A stretch of 42,561 bases of DNA from a virus. The translations under genes were made by a program, and so were the position numbers. Below the pieces are notes generated by a model, which did not search any database, was not told the origin of the DNA, and was given only the letters and a program-made list of their open reading frames with translations. Numbering within the stretch: the stretch's first letter is position 1; each line of letters starts with the position of its first letter. This document shows positions 12,114-20,310 of this stretch, in pieces. The stretch lies in IMG/VR virus record IMGVR_UViG_3300034105_002327, positions 1 to 42,561 of that record. The stretch is one strand, 5' to 3'.

Positions 12114-12200
12114 TGGTGGGCAAGATCGGATTCGAACCAACTCAGCCTTACGGCAACAGATTTACAGTCTGCTCCAACTCTCCAACTTTGGCGCTTGCCC
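12114..12200 (-). tRNA. tRNA-Tyr(GUA)
   Basis: Class II tRNA: acceptor GGGCAAG/CTTGCCC, anticodon stem-loop CAGA-CTGTAAA-TCTG (anticodon GUA, reads UAC), variable arm GCC/GGC, T-loop TTCGAAT, encoded ACCA. Confidence 0.93.
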
Positions 12201-12258
12201 ATTTAAAATTGTCATTTGAGTCAACCTCAATTTCGCCAATGACGTGGCGTTTGCAAAT

Positions 12259-12334
12259 TGGAGCGGCAGACAGGGATCGAACCTGCGACATCAAGTTTGG
12301 AAAACTCGTTCTCTACCAACTGAGATACTGCCGC
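12259..12334 (-). tRNA. tRNA-Gly(UCC)
   Basis: Acceptor GCGGCAG/CTGCCGC, anticodon arm CGAGT-TTTCCAA-ACTTG (anticodon UCC, reads GGA), T-loop TTCGATC, encoded TCCA. It is the first tRNA of the array in the direction of transcription. Confidence 0.94.
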
Positions 12335-12341
12335 GCTTAAA

Positions 12342-12659
12342 TTATTTTTTCTTCAAGAAATCTTCTGGTTTTTTAGCAAACTTCTTTGAAAGAAGTGTTA
12401 TACCTTGAAGGATTTCTGGACTTATCACACCAGTTATACCATAACTGATTGCTTTTGTCAAGCTACTTACTTCTACTTGCTCTAAAATAAACCATGCTAT
12501 TGTTGAACATATTGCTGCTGCTATGATTCGTTTAATTTGTTCTGCACAAGACCGTTTTACACCATCCATGAAAGTTCTTGCCAACATACCCAGTGCTCCA
12601 ATTAGAGCAACAATCCATCCACCTCTTAAAAACTCAACGAGTATATCTTTATCTTCCAT
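12342..12659 (-). CDS. Holin-like membrane protein, 105 aa
   Basis: The protein has two hydrophobic segments, about residues 14-29 (GWIVALIGALGMLARTF) and 44-60 (IIAAAICSTIAWFILEQ), and a third weaker one near 68-85 (KAISYGITGVISPEIL). It ends in a basic tail (SKKFAKKPEDFLKKK). Size, multiple membrane spans and a charged C-terminus fit a phage holin of the LydA-like/superfamily III type. The pattern GGWIV.LIGALGM..R is what I associate with that group, but this is recognition by eye. No endolysin lies next to it. It is followed within 8 bases by tRNA-Gly. A GATATTTATT sequence lies about 20 bases upstream. Confidence 0.6.
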   Translation of the reverse strand: MEDKDILVEFLRGGWIVALIGALGMLARTFMDGVKRSCAEQIKRIIAAAICSTIAWFILEQVEVSSLTKAISYGITGVISPEILQGITLLSKKFAKKPEDFLKKK

Positions 12660-13391
12660 ATTTTTTTAATGTTAATAATAAATATCTATAAAAACTCTTT
12701 TAACTATACTATTCGCACAAAATATTTTTTTATTTTGTCCCGTTCTGCACCACGAGGAGGTTGTATATCACGCAGAACATATGAAGAAAGAAACTCAACA
12801 CGCTAAATACATGTCTTGTTGCTTCTTTCTTCAACTTTATAAATAACATTATATACTTCGGCCTCACATTATGTTTTTCATCTAAACTATCTCTAACCTA
12901 CATAATGATATTGATTCCCACAAAACGGTACCTAAATGGTCCGGTGGCTATTTTATCGCGCTTACAGGTGCGTTTTTACCCATCTAACCTAACCTAAAAA
13001 TTTGAATTGTTAAAAGAACCTAACTTAAATTTGATACTTATTACTCTATTTACTTTTTTTATTTTGTCAATCTTTTTTTCTAACTTTTTTCTAAAAACTC
13101 CAAAAACAAAAAACCCACTCTCTTTTGGAGGGTGGGCTTTTTAGGTTTTGTAAAGTTATTAAACTTTAACTCCTATTATGCCACACCCTGCTTTGTATCG
13201 CCTTTATTGGCTCCACGTGTAGGTTGTGTAATAAAGCACAAACTCCACGAAGTGGCGAGGTTTTGGGATTTGTGTGAATACGAGTTCATGTTTGTTACTG
13301 ATAAATAGAACTATGATAGCAAAAAAATGAAAAGTCAAACACTTTTTTCTAAAAAAGTGACATTTTTTTAGAAAATAGCTTATTATAACAA
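12660..13391. other. 730-base non-coding stretch
   Basis: No protein-like frame is present. Visible structure includes GTTCTGC/GCAGAAC (12742-12778), GAAGAAAG/CTTTCTTC (12783-12842), a terminator at 13109-13142, CCAC-GAA-GTGG near 13232-13242, and CACTTTTTT/AAAAAAGTG near 13341-13360. The centre (12890-13010) has repeated CCTAACCTAA-like words. It separates the curli operon from the holin gene and tRNA array and could hold their promoter or a leader RNA. Confidence 0.5.
13109..13142 (-). terminator. Terminator-like hairpin downstream of the curli-type operon
   Basis: CCCACTCTC (13114-13122) pairs with GAGGGTGGG (13128-13136) around TTTTG, with A- and T-runs outside. It lies 250 bases beyond the cupin stop on the minus strand and could act in both directions. 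Confidence 0.7.
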
Positions 13392-13769
13392 CTATTTGAT
13401 TTGTGTTTGAGAATCACCCGCCATTACACGATAAGAGTCATCTTCAAAATGTTGAGTAGATACTTCAAGAATACGAGTATCTTCAAGAGCATGAACTTGA
13501 TGCGTTTGAAGGCGAGGAATATCTACCATTTCTCCCACGCTAATAATGCGAGAATGTTTTTGGGCGTTGAGTGCGTCCACCCACGAAACGGAAATTTGAC
13601 CGAATAAAATGTACCAAGTTTCGTGTTTCTTGTCGTGAAAGTGCATACTTCCACGAGAATCTTTTTTAAAATCTAAAAATTTAGAACAATAATCAGGACA
13701 ATTAATCAGCCAAGTTTCAGCACCCCAACCTTTGGGATGTACTTCTGGTTTAGGAAATGAAATTTTCAT
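13392..13769 (-). CDS. Cupin-domain protein, 125 aa
   Basis: The product (start MKISFPKPEVHPKGWGAETW) has the two cupin motifs: HFHDKKHETWYILFGQISV, with the His/His/Glu metal ligands, and IPRLQTHQVHALED, with the second His. The fold resembles small sugar-phosphate isomerase or mannose-6-phosphate isomerase-like cupins, so a sugar-nucleotide or sensor role is possible, but the substrate is unknown. Its ATG overlaps the TAA of the cyclase gene (TAATG), so it is the last gene of the curli-type operon. A start at 13802 would overlap the cyclase by more and gives an unrelated N-terminus. Confidence 0.75.
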   Translation of the reverse strand: MKISFPKPEVHPKGWGAETWLINCPDYCSKFLDFKKDSRGSMHFHDKKHETWYILFGQISVSWVDALNAQKHSRIISVGEMVDIPRLQTHQVHALEDTRILEVSTQHFEDDSYRVMAGDSQTQIK

Positions 13770-15847
13770 TATTTTGAAGTAGCACGATACACACCGTCCC
13801 AATCTTTGTCAAGATTTTGAGTACAAAGTTCCAACATTCGTTCAATCATCATTTCATAATACTTCTTTAGTTCTTTATTCTGTGTCATGAGTTCATTGGC
13901 ATGAGATATTGCACTATCCCATCTTTGCATTCTATAATCATCTAGAAAAGCAAAATGACCAGATACAACTGTGTTATATTGACTTTCACTCAATTTATTT
14001 TCAAGAACGGTATAAATTCTCGCGCCATCTTTTTTACCTTTGACGGCGATACAATCAAGTTCAAATAGTTGCATAGTTTTAGCATTTTCTTGTTCTTTTT
14101 TGTATTTTTTTATAGTATTTTCTCCCAAAATAATCAACACGCCATATTCTTTAGTTTGACCCTCTATGCGAGACGCTAGATTCACCGCGTCACCGAGTAT
14201 ATCATAACTAAATCGCTCCGTTGACCCCATATTTCCCACAACAACTTCTCCTGTATTTATTCCGATTCCGATTGATAGAGTTGGGATTCCTTGTGCTTTT
14301 GATTCTTCATTGAGTTTTACCAATGCGATATTCATTTCCTGCGCGGCTTTTATTGCAAGTGTTGCTTGGTCTTTTACATGAATAGGTGCCGACCACCACG
14401 CCATTACAGCGTCCCCTATAAGTTTTCCAACAGTGCCTTCATTTTTCATTACTATAGGCAACATAACATCCATATAACGGTTAATGAGAGATGTTAGCCC
14501 CTGCACATCTTTCCCGAAATGCTCAGACAACGCAGTATATCCTCTTATATCGGAAAATAATATAGTTAGTTCTTTGGATTCGCCACCAAGTTTAAGTAAA
14601 CCCGGATTTTTTTGTAGTTTTTCAACCAGTGCTGGCGACAAATATGTACCAAATTGTTTTTTGATTTGCATCTTCAATTTGAACTCCATCACAAATCTCA
14701 TAAATATTGATCCAACCCACGGCAAAAATGCTGCGAGAGTTGTCCAAGTATAATCAACCAAATAGCCATTGTGCTTGAATAGATACATTCCAATACCAAA
14801 TGACACACAAATCATAAATGACACAAGTATTCCATTATAAACATAACCAAGATATGCAGCAGATGCTACAAGAATCAATCCAAGCAATGTTCCAACCGCC
14901 AACTCATATAAATCAAACTCCGCTTTGCGTTCCAGTCTATTTCCGTCTATCAACATTTGTAGTGTCTGCATACTAACTTCGTGTCCATATGCTGTTCCCA
15001 CAGGAGTTGCTACTGTGTTTGTTAATCCTTCAGCAGTTAATGCTATAACCACAATCTTACCGTTGACTTTACTCCAATCTTTATCTGTATATGAAATATT
15101 ATCAAACTTGTATTTGAAATTTATCCACACTCTACCACTAGCATCTGTATTTATTGGAGCAGAGCCTTTTACTCTTATGGCTTGCACTCCTGCTTCATTG
15201 ATTTTTGCTTGATAGCTCGGTTCATTTCCAAACACTCTCAACACTTCCAAAGGTAAAGTTGGATATGTTTCTTTTTTTACTTGCACAACCAACGGCAAGC
15301 GACGTACCACGCCATCAAGTTCAGGTGCCGTCAATAACATTCCCACACCAGCAGACGATTCACCTATTTCTTTTATCGGTCCAATTGCGTTGGGATAATC
15401 ATACAACCATCCATCTGCACTGCCGCCAATCGTTGCCATACCTCTTGGTACTGGCACGCCTTTGCCCTTTACTGCCGCAGATTGTGCTGTGATTACAGGT
15501 GCTTTTCCCAGTATTTCCACAAATGCTGCGTCTCCACCCATTCTATCTTTTTCTGCAAATATAATTGGCAATACTACAGTGGCTGCTTCATTTTCAAATG
15601 CTTTATTGATACCATCCGCCAGTTCATTTCTTGGCCACGGCCATTGTCCTTTTTCTTCTAAACTTTTTTCGTCGATTTCAACAATAATAATATTTTCACT
15701 TTTTACTTTGTCTTGTGTGCGTTGATAATAGTCCAATCCCTTGAGCCTCATTACTTCTATTGGATATGAATCTTGTATGCGTAGCACAACAAGTGCAGTT
15801 AATATCAGCAAACCGACACCAAATAGTTTAAGAATATGAGATTTCAT
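13769..15847 (-). CDS. CHASE2-domain adenylate cyclase, membrane-bound
   Basis: The 692-residue protein should make cAMP in response to an extracytoplasmic signal. Residues 1-25 form a membrane anchor. About 30-305 is a CHASE2 sensor (VEIDEKSLEEKGQWPWPRNELA is its usual start; GPIKE...GVGM and RRLPLVVQV follow). Three membrane spans lie at about 312-392, followed by the linker QFGTYLSPALVEKL. The class III cyclase domain (about 425-620) has both metal aspartates (FSDIRGY near 429; KLIGDAVMAWW near 475), the adenine-selecting Lys and Asp (GKLIGD, YDILGD) and the catalytic N and R (VNLASR). It thus looks active. Its start overlaps the FecR gene stop by 4 bases (ATGA). Confidence 0.92.
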   Translation of the reverse strand: MKSHILKLFGVGLLILTALVVLRIQDSYPIEVMRLKGLDYYQRTQDKVKSENIIIVEIDEKSLEEKGQWPWPRNELADGINKAFENEAATVVLPIIFAEKDRMGGDAAFVEILGKAPVITAQSAAVKGKGVPVPRGMATIGGSADGWLYDYPNAIGPIKEIGESSAGVGMLLTAPELDGVVRRLPLVVQVKKETYPTLPLEVLRVFGNEPSYQAKINEAGVQAIRVKGSAPINTDASGRVWINFKYKFDNISYTDKDWSKVNGKIVVIALTAEGLTNTVATPVGTAYGHEVSMQTLQMLIDGNRLERKAEFDLYELAVGTLLGLILVASAAYLGYVYNGILVSFMICVSFGIGMYLFKHNGYLVDYTWTTLAAFLPWVGSIFMRFVMEFKLKMQIKKQFGTYLSPALVEKLQKNPGLLKLGGESKELTILFSDIRGYTALSEHFGKDVQGLTSLINRYMDVMLPIVMKNEGTVGKLIGDAVMAWWSAPIHVKDQATLAIKAAQEMNIALVKLNEESKAQGIPTLSIGIGINTGEVVVGNMGSTERFSYDILGDAVNLASRIEGQTKEYGVLIILGENTIKKYKKEQENAKTMQLFELDCIAVKGKKDGARIYTVLENKLSESQYNTVVSGHFAFLDDYRMQRWDSAISHANELMTQNKELKKYYEMMIERMLELCTQNLDKDWDGVYRATSK

Positions 15848-17028
15848 TTTTGAATTATATTAACTTTAAGTTTGGAACCAAAGTTTAATGGATATTCCTT
15901 TGATTCGGTGTTTTGAGTTATATTGAATATAGCATTGGCATCAGCCTTTAAAGTATACCACACCATATTGTTTCCATTGGTTATATACAATATAGCATGA
16001 GTTCCGTTAGTTGTAAATCCATTATTTACTGTAGAAGTTGGTATAGATATAATTGGTGCTATTGGTACAATTGATATTGATGTTGGTTGTACAGATTGTT
16101 TTTCCGCAATTGCATCCATAACAGCAATATTGGTGCTTGGACTTATAGCAGTTATATCAAGCTTTGTGACAATGTTTTCTTGAACTACAACGACTGGTAA
16201 GTTTGTTGCTTCGGTTGCAGATTCGGTTGGACTTTCCTCGACTTGTGCAACTGATGTGCTAGGAGATTTACTATCGGACTTTGTTTCTTTCTTTTCCATT
16301 TTTTTATTTTTATCTTCACCAGTATCTTCTTTTTCTGTATTAATCGCTGCTTTCTTTGCTTCTTTTGCGGCCTGTGTGACATTTTTTGGTGTGTCTATCA
16401 ACAACATATTGTTCACTTTACTTTCGTCGTCAAAATTCAAAAGTACTGGAGAAGATGGTACAACAGAACTTGATGCTACAAATGTAGCTTGATATGCTTT
16501 AGTCAATACAACTGTTCCAAGTCCATTGCTCACTGTTATTTGCCCAATCACTGGGGGTCCGAATTGAGGTTGGGATGGAAGAAGAATAACAAGGCTTCTG
16601 CCCAATTCATCAACTGTCATTGAAAAATCTGTGCCACGTACTGATATAGATGCCGTGGGAGTTTTTACTTTTACTTCTTCTTTATTATTTTTAGCAATCA
16701 ATCCAGAAGCATATCTTACAGTTCCCATTGTTGCCTTCATTGCAAGCTTTCCTTTTCCACTACTTGGATCATACACAAATGTATCTATAACCAGTTTGCT
16801 AAACTCGGTACATTGTACTCTGGTACCATCTTCAAATGTTATACCAACCCGCGATTTGAGAGTTTCGATGGTATCATCTATTTCTATACCCACATCAACT
16901 TTACCCTCAATTTTGGTGCTGGCCCTACTAACTTGTGTAGGACCAGTCACCTCGGTCAATTTACCCACAACGCCATAAACATTGTTCAATATAAAGAACA
17001 TCAAAAACAATGTAACAATTTTGTTCAT
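15844..17028 (-). CDS. FecR-domain secreted protein
   Basis: The 394-residue product has a signal peptide (MNKIVTLFLMFFILNNVYG). The FecR domain (about 20-150) shows GKVDVGIEIDDTIETLKS, VGITFEDGTRV and PTASISVRGTDFSM, the latter being the conserved TP.A.IGVRGT-type motif. After about residue 200 it becomes Lys/Glu/Ser/Thr-rich and probably disordered (residues 215-285). It ends in a short beta-rich domain. FecR domains occur in periplasmic signal-transfer proteins and often sit beside CHASE2 cyclases, so it may relay envelope or fibre status to the cyclase encoded next. It starts 3 bases after the curlin-like stop and overlaps the cyclase start by 4. Confidence 0.88.
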   Translation of the reverse strand: MNKIVTLFLMFFILNNVYGVVGKLTEVTGPTQVSRASTKIEGKVDVGIEIDDTIETLKSRVGITFEDGTRVQCTEFSKLVIDTFVYDPSSGKGKLAMKATMGTVRYASGLIAKNNKEEVKVKTPTASISVRGTDFSMTVDELGRSLVILLPSQPQFGPPVIGQITVSNGLGTVVLTKAYQATFVASSSVVPSSPVLLNFDDESKVNNMLLIDTPKNVTQAAKEAKKAAINTEKEDTGEDKNKKMEKKETKSDSKSPSTSVAQVEESPTESATEATNLPVVVVQENIVTKLDITAISPSTNIAVMDAIAEKQSVQPTSISIVPIAPIISIPTSTVNNGFTTNGTHAILYITNGNNMVWYTLKADANAIFNITQNTESKEYPLNFGSKLKVNIIQK

Positions 17029-17030
17029 TA

Positions 17031-17891
17031 TTACGGATTGCCCATAACGGTTGTTGCGCTGCCCGGACCTTGGGGAGCCAGCTGATTGGTGTTGTTGATT
17101 GTGAATGTTGGAGCAGCCGTTGCTGTTTGTGAAACTCGGACCGTGTTGTTGCTTCCGATCAAACTGTATTGGAAGTATTGTTGAACAGTGCCTTGTTGAT
17201 ATATCATAACATCATTTGCTCCGCCGAGAATGGTAACATCTTGATAGTGACCCGATTGACGAGTTCCGGTACCAGCACTGCCAATTTGTGTAGATTTAAT
17301 AGTGTTGGTATTACCAGTAACATCATACTTCAAATAGTTGTTTAGTCCAGTTGTTGTAGCATAAGCAAACAAGTTATCATTGCCTGCAAATTTAATTTGT
17401 AAATCGGAACTTGCCAATGTTGCTTTGTCTGTTGCGGTATTTTCTCCGCCGTCACGATACACAGTAACATCATTATTTATCCAAAGTCTGTTGGTGTTAC
17501 CATCAAACTTGAAATTCATGTTGTTATTGGCACCGTTGAAGTATATTCTCTGTTCATTGCTGTTTCCCGCAAATGCAGACAATAATTTCGTAGTGTTGGC
17601 TCCTGTAATAGAGAAATCAGTACTATTTGAGTTTCCAATTTGTCTCCATTCCATGAAAATATTATCTCCGGTAATATTGCTTGGAAGAGCAAAAGATCCA
17701 ATTCTATTGGATGCTCCATTTTGTATGAACGTGGTGTCTCCTCCGGTTGTGATTTGATTCACATATATTTGATTACCAGACGAGTTTCCCGCGATGGCAC
17801 CAAGAGCACCGGGTGTTTGAGCATATATGGCCGAAGCAAATCCGAAGACTGCTGTGAGTAGTGTAAACTTTATTATGTTTATTATTTTCAT
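17031..17891 (-). CDS. Curlin-like fibre subunit candidate (CsgA/CsgB type)
   Basis: The 286-residue product has a signal peptide (IIKFTLLTAVFGFASAIYA, cleavage near residue 24). The mature part is Gly/Asn/Gln/Thr/Ser-rich with degenerate repeats spaced about 20-25 residues apart: SGNQIYVNQITTGGD, GASNRIGSF, MEWRQIGNSNSTDFS, NSNEQRIYFNGANNN, DVMIYQQGTVQQY and SLIGSNNTVRVSQ. These resemble curlin N-x5-Q/Q-x-G-x-N strands that stack as an amyloid beta-solenoid, but they are less regular than CsgA. The gene's ATG overlaps the CsgG-like stop (ATGA), and its position directly after export genes supports it as their cargo. Identification as curlin rests on repeats plus context. Confidence 0.72.
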   Translation of the reverse strand: MKIINIIKFTLLTAVFGFASAIYAQTPGALGAIAGNSSGNQIYVNQITTGGDTTFIQNGASNRIGSFALPSNITGDNIFMEWRQIGNSNSTDFSITGANTTKLLSAFAGNSNEQRIYFNGANNNMNFKFDGNTNRLWINNDVTVYRDGGENTATDKATLASSDLQIKFAGNDNLFAYATTTGLNNYLKYDVTGNTNTIKSTQIGSAGTGTRQSGHYQDVTILGGANDVMIYQQGTVQQYFQYSLIGSNNTVRVSQTATAAPTFTINNTNQLAPQGPGSATTVMGNP

Positions 17892-18691
17892 GGTGTTGTG
17901 TTTTGTTTCTTGAACTTCCAGAGGTTCATTTTTTCACCTTGATAAATGATGTCTATCACGGCTTTTTCTATTGCACTGCGGACCGCAATTGTATTGGGTT
18001 CGTTTGCGGTCAGTCCCAATTCAGATTCTATTGACAATGTTCCATGTTCATAGAATTTGAATAAGTTTCCCGACACTGCTACACTGGAAATTGTTTTTGT
18101 TACGGCGGTGCTCAAAAGTATTTCTCCTGTATGCACACTCACCAACCGCAATGATACTGTGACTACGTCTTTGCGATATTGAGTATTTGCTGATATACCC
18201 AGTACGCTGGCACCCGCACCACCCGTCAAAATGTTGCTATCATATCCAATAATTCCGCCTTCAGCAAGAATACCTGCAAATAACATCGGTGTTAGTTTTT
18301 CGGAATTTTTTCCTTGGAATGTTTCTCTGGTTTGTGAAATGAGCTGTCGCTCTTTGATTATATTATCCAAACTTGCACGCTCCAACACTTGAAACCATGC
18401 TCCGCGACCGGATTGTCGTAAAGCATCAATGAGCCAACTTTCTGCACCCTGTGTCACGGCGGAAGAAAATGATGCATAATTATCTGCGGTTTTTCTTGCT
18501 CCGGTTTTATCTGCAAATCCATACACACCTATGGTTATTCTTGGACCGTCAACAGGTGGAATGGATAACAATTCATTCTCCATGGGAGAAGTTTGAGTTC
18601 TTGGTACGTCGAGGATTGCTGGATTGCGAGGAATAGAACCGCAGCCACTCAACAATAACAATGAAATAATAAAAATAACATATTTCTTCAT
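17888..18691 (-). CDS. csgG: CsgG-like curli secretion pore lipoprotein
   Basis: The 267-residue product begins MKKYVIFIISLLLLSGCGS, a lipoprotein signal with lipobox LSGC. It matches Escherichia coli CsgG along its length: ITIGVYGFADKTG for VSVYNIQDETG, LERASLDNIIKERQLI for LERQGLQNLLNERKII, GGIIGYDSNILTGGAGA for EGSIIGYESNVKSGGVGA, ANTQYRKD and VHTGEILLS, and the closing TANEP...SAIEKAVI. CsgG forms the nonameric outer-membrane channel that exports curlins. The start at 18691 is chosen because it begins the signal peptide and overlaps the CsgF-like stop (ATGA). Around the pore constriction the E. coli Tyr51/Asn55 positions are not conserved, whereas Phe56 is. Confidence 0.95.
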   Translation of the reverse strand: MKKYVIFIISLLLLSGCGSIPRNPAILDVPRTQTSPMENELLSIPPVDGPRITIGVYGFADKTGARKTADNYASFSSAVTQGAESWLIDALRQSGRGAWFQVLERASLDNIIKERQLISQTRETFQGKNSEKLTPMLFAGILAEGGIIGYDSNILTGGAGASVLGISANTQYRKDVVTVSLRLVSVHTGEILLSTAVTKTISSVAVSGNLFKFYEHGTLSIESELGLTANEPNTIAVRSAIEKAVIDIIYQGEKMNLWKFKKQNTTP

Positions 18692-19149
18692 CCTGATGGT
18701 ATCGGTGTCAATGAACCGACTGGAACGGTTATTTGAGTGGTACTTCCGCTTGCTGGGTCGTTTATAAAAAGTGTAGCAAAATCGCCATTGCGTTGCCATG
18801 TAACAGTTGCTCCACCTTGAAGATTTATTATACCAAATGTTGCTCCACCAGAATTGAATATCTGGTCTGTAACTTGCGAAGCCAGCTGTGAGTATATTCT
18901 TGCCTGCAAATTGTTTATAAACGTGTTTAACGGTGTGTTTTGAGCCTGTGCTGTTGCTTGTTCAGCCTTTGATACTGCAATGTCTTTGATTGTTTGTTTG
19001 CGAGTGCGTGCCAAGTTCTCAATCGTCATTGCAGTTGCAGAAAAATTGGCTCCGTTGAACGAAGAACTCTTGAAACTATGCACCATATCACTGCCATAAA
19101 CATAACAGAATGGTGCCAATAATAATATAATATATGTTGCGAGTTTCAT
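18688..19149 (-). CDS. csgF: CsgF-like curli assembly factor
   Basis: The 153-residue product has a signal peptide (KLATYIILLLAPFCYVYG), then the mature N-terminus SDMVHSFKSSSFNGANFSA, aligning with the E. coli CsgF pore-binding stretch TMTFQFRNPNFGGNPNN. The middle (TPLNTFINNLQARIYSQLAS) corresponds to the CsgF helix and the end (GDFATLFINDPASGSTTQIT) to its beta domain (GQLQLNVTDRKTGQTSTIQ). CsgF sits in the CsgG channel mouth and couples export to fibre nucleation. It is the first gene of the operon. No CsgE or CsgD homologue is seen. A TATAAT sequence lies 12 bases before the ATG. Confidence 0.9.
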   Translation of the reverse strand: MKLATYIILLLAPFCYVYGSDMVHSFKSSSFNGANFSATAMTIENLARTRKQTIKDIAVSKAEQATAQAQNTPLNTFINNLQARIYSQLASQVTDQIFNSGGATFGIINLQGGATVTWQRNGDFATLFINDPASGSTTQITVPVGSLTPIPSG

Positions 19150-19160
19150 CGCAAATACAT

Positions 19161-19166
19161 ATTATA
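19161..19166 (-). promoter_or_regulatory. TATAAT before the csgF-like start
   Basis: A perfect -10 hexamer in the sense strand, 11-12 bases before the ATG at 19149, embedded in TATATATAATATG. No convincing TTGACA lies at the right distance, unlike the replication genes, so the operon may use the phage's other promoter class. Confidence 0.35.
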
Positions 19167-19225
19167 TATACAACTCAAATCGTAAAAAACTTTTTATATA
19201 TACAGCTTTATATACTATCTGACGA

Positions 19226-20251
19226 TCATTCTTTATACTTCTCAAGGAAGCGATTTGATATTGTTTTAAACGATAGGCGACCTTTGATAACATCGCTGTA
19301 AGTTTCACACATAGAACGCCAAACAATGCCTTCGGCGGGTGTACCATTGTCATAGTTTAGATTGTTGGCAATATTAAGCAAATGATTAACATCTCTTGGA
19401 GCAACAACACCGCCAAAATCAAGACGATGTACGGTTGGAACCACATTCAGTCCATGCTTTTTTGCAAAAACGAAAAGTTCATTATGAGAAAGATATTTCC
19501 CTGTGTCTATATCAAATAGATTGAAAATATACAAATCAACTTCAGATAGTCCAAGTCGATTACCTTGAATACCCGGCCCCGCCATCTCGCCTTGTATGCA
19601 CAAATTCGCTGGTTCGCTACGAAGAATTTCTTCTAGTTTCAACTTACGAGCCATTCTCCAATGAGCATTGCCCTCAGTTTCTTTCAAATCTAAATTTCTG
19701 GAACATACGCCGAAGTCAGCGTCTCTTCTGTATGCAGTAAAACTGGTACCGTCCATTTTGAGTGTGCCAACGAGCACAAGACCTTTGGATATAGCTTCAT
19801 CAAGCACTCTTGGTTCGGATTGTAAACGAGTTTCATCAGTTTTATGTAAAAATGCTGGAAAGTTTCCCTTAGCCATGCCAGATAGGTGAGCGGGCACAAC
19901 GGGTTCGTATTTTTCGACACCAATGAGTGACGTTATGTCTTGACCCACTTCATATTCTCCAGTTGGAATAATAGACAACGGCATAGCCAAACCTTGGCTC
20001 AATTGTCCACGAAGTCGTATAGTTTTTATACGCAATGGCTTATTTGGCTCTTTTCTTAGATGATCATTCCATTGTGCGATAGGAAGAACACTATCTATTT
20101 CAAAATAGACACAACGGTCCCCGACTTGAAATTCTGTCTTTTTCACAACAAGTTCCCAACCAAGTACTTTTGCAAGTAAAATTGCATCAGCACCAACTAT
20201 TGGGCTCAAAGAAAGTATGGTTTGTATAGAAGCTAGTTTGCGTTCACTCAT
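19226..20251 (-). CDS. RNA ligase, DraRnl (DRB0094)-type
   Basis: At 341 residues it matches the length of the Deinococcus DraRnl family. The N-terminal part (about 1-110) is the OB-like domain typical of that family. The ligase domain shows motif I KMDGTS (Lys165, nucleotidyl acceptor), VCSRNLDL, QGEMAGPGIQGN (motif IIIa region), AEGIVWR (motif IV) and LSFKTIS (motif V). Such enzymes seal nicks with 3'-OH/5'-phosphate ends in RNA. With the P-loop kinase at 29697 it suggests a repair route for host-cleaved tRNA. Its own TTGACT/TAGTAT promoter (18-base spacer) is visible at 20259-20288, so expression is probably early and separate from the curli operon. Confidence 0.92.
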   Translation of the reverse strand: MSERKLASIQTILSLSPIVGADAILLAKVLGWELVVKKTEFQVGDRCVYFEIDSVLPIAQWNDHLRKEPNKPLRIKTIRLRGQLSQGLAMPLSIIPTGEYEVGQDITSLIGVEKYEPVVPAHLSGMAKGNFPAFLHKTDETRLQSEPRVLDEAISKGLVLVGTLKMDGTSFTAYRRDADFGVCSRNLDLKETEGNAHWRMARKLKLEEILRSEPANLCIQGEMAGPGIQGNRLGLSEVDLYIFNLFDIDTGKYLSHNELFVFAKKHGLNVVPTVHRLDFGGVVAPRDVNHLLNIANNLNYDNGTPAEGIVWRSMCETYSDVIKGRLSFKTISNRFLEKYKE

Positions 20252-20258
20252 AATGACT

Positions 20259-20288
20259 ATACTATGAACAAAAATATCAACAAGTCAA
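20259..20288 (-). promoter_or_regulatory. Sigma70-type promoter for the RNA ligase
   Basis: Sense TTGACT, 18 bases, TAGTAT, with the -10 about 7 bases before the ATG at 20251. Confidence 0.5.
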
Positions 20289-20310
20289 GGACTTTTTATG
20301 AGGTTTGATA

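Noticed and set aside
6705-12340. Many short frames running through the tRNA array
   Set aside because: They translate tRNA sequence (recurrent GFEPTG/RIEPT-like peptides from T-arms) and are not genes.
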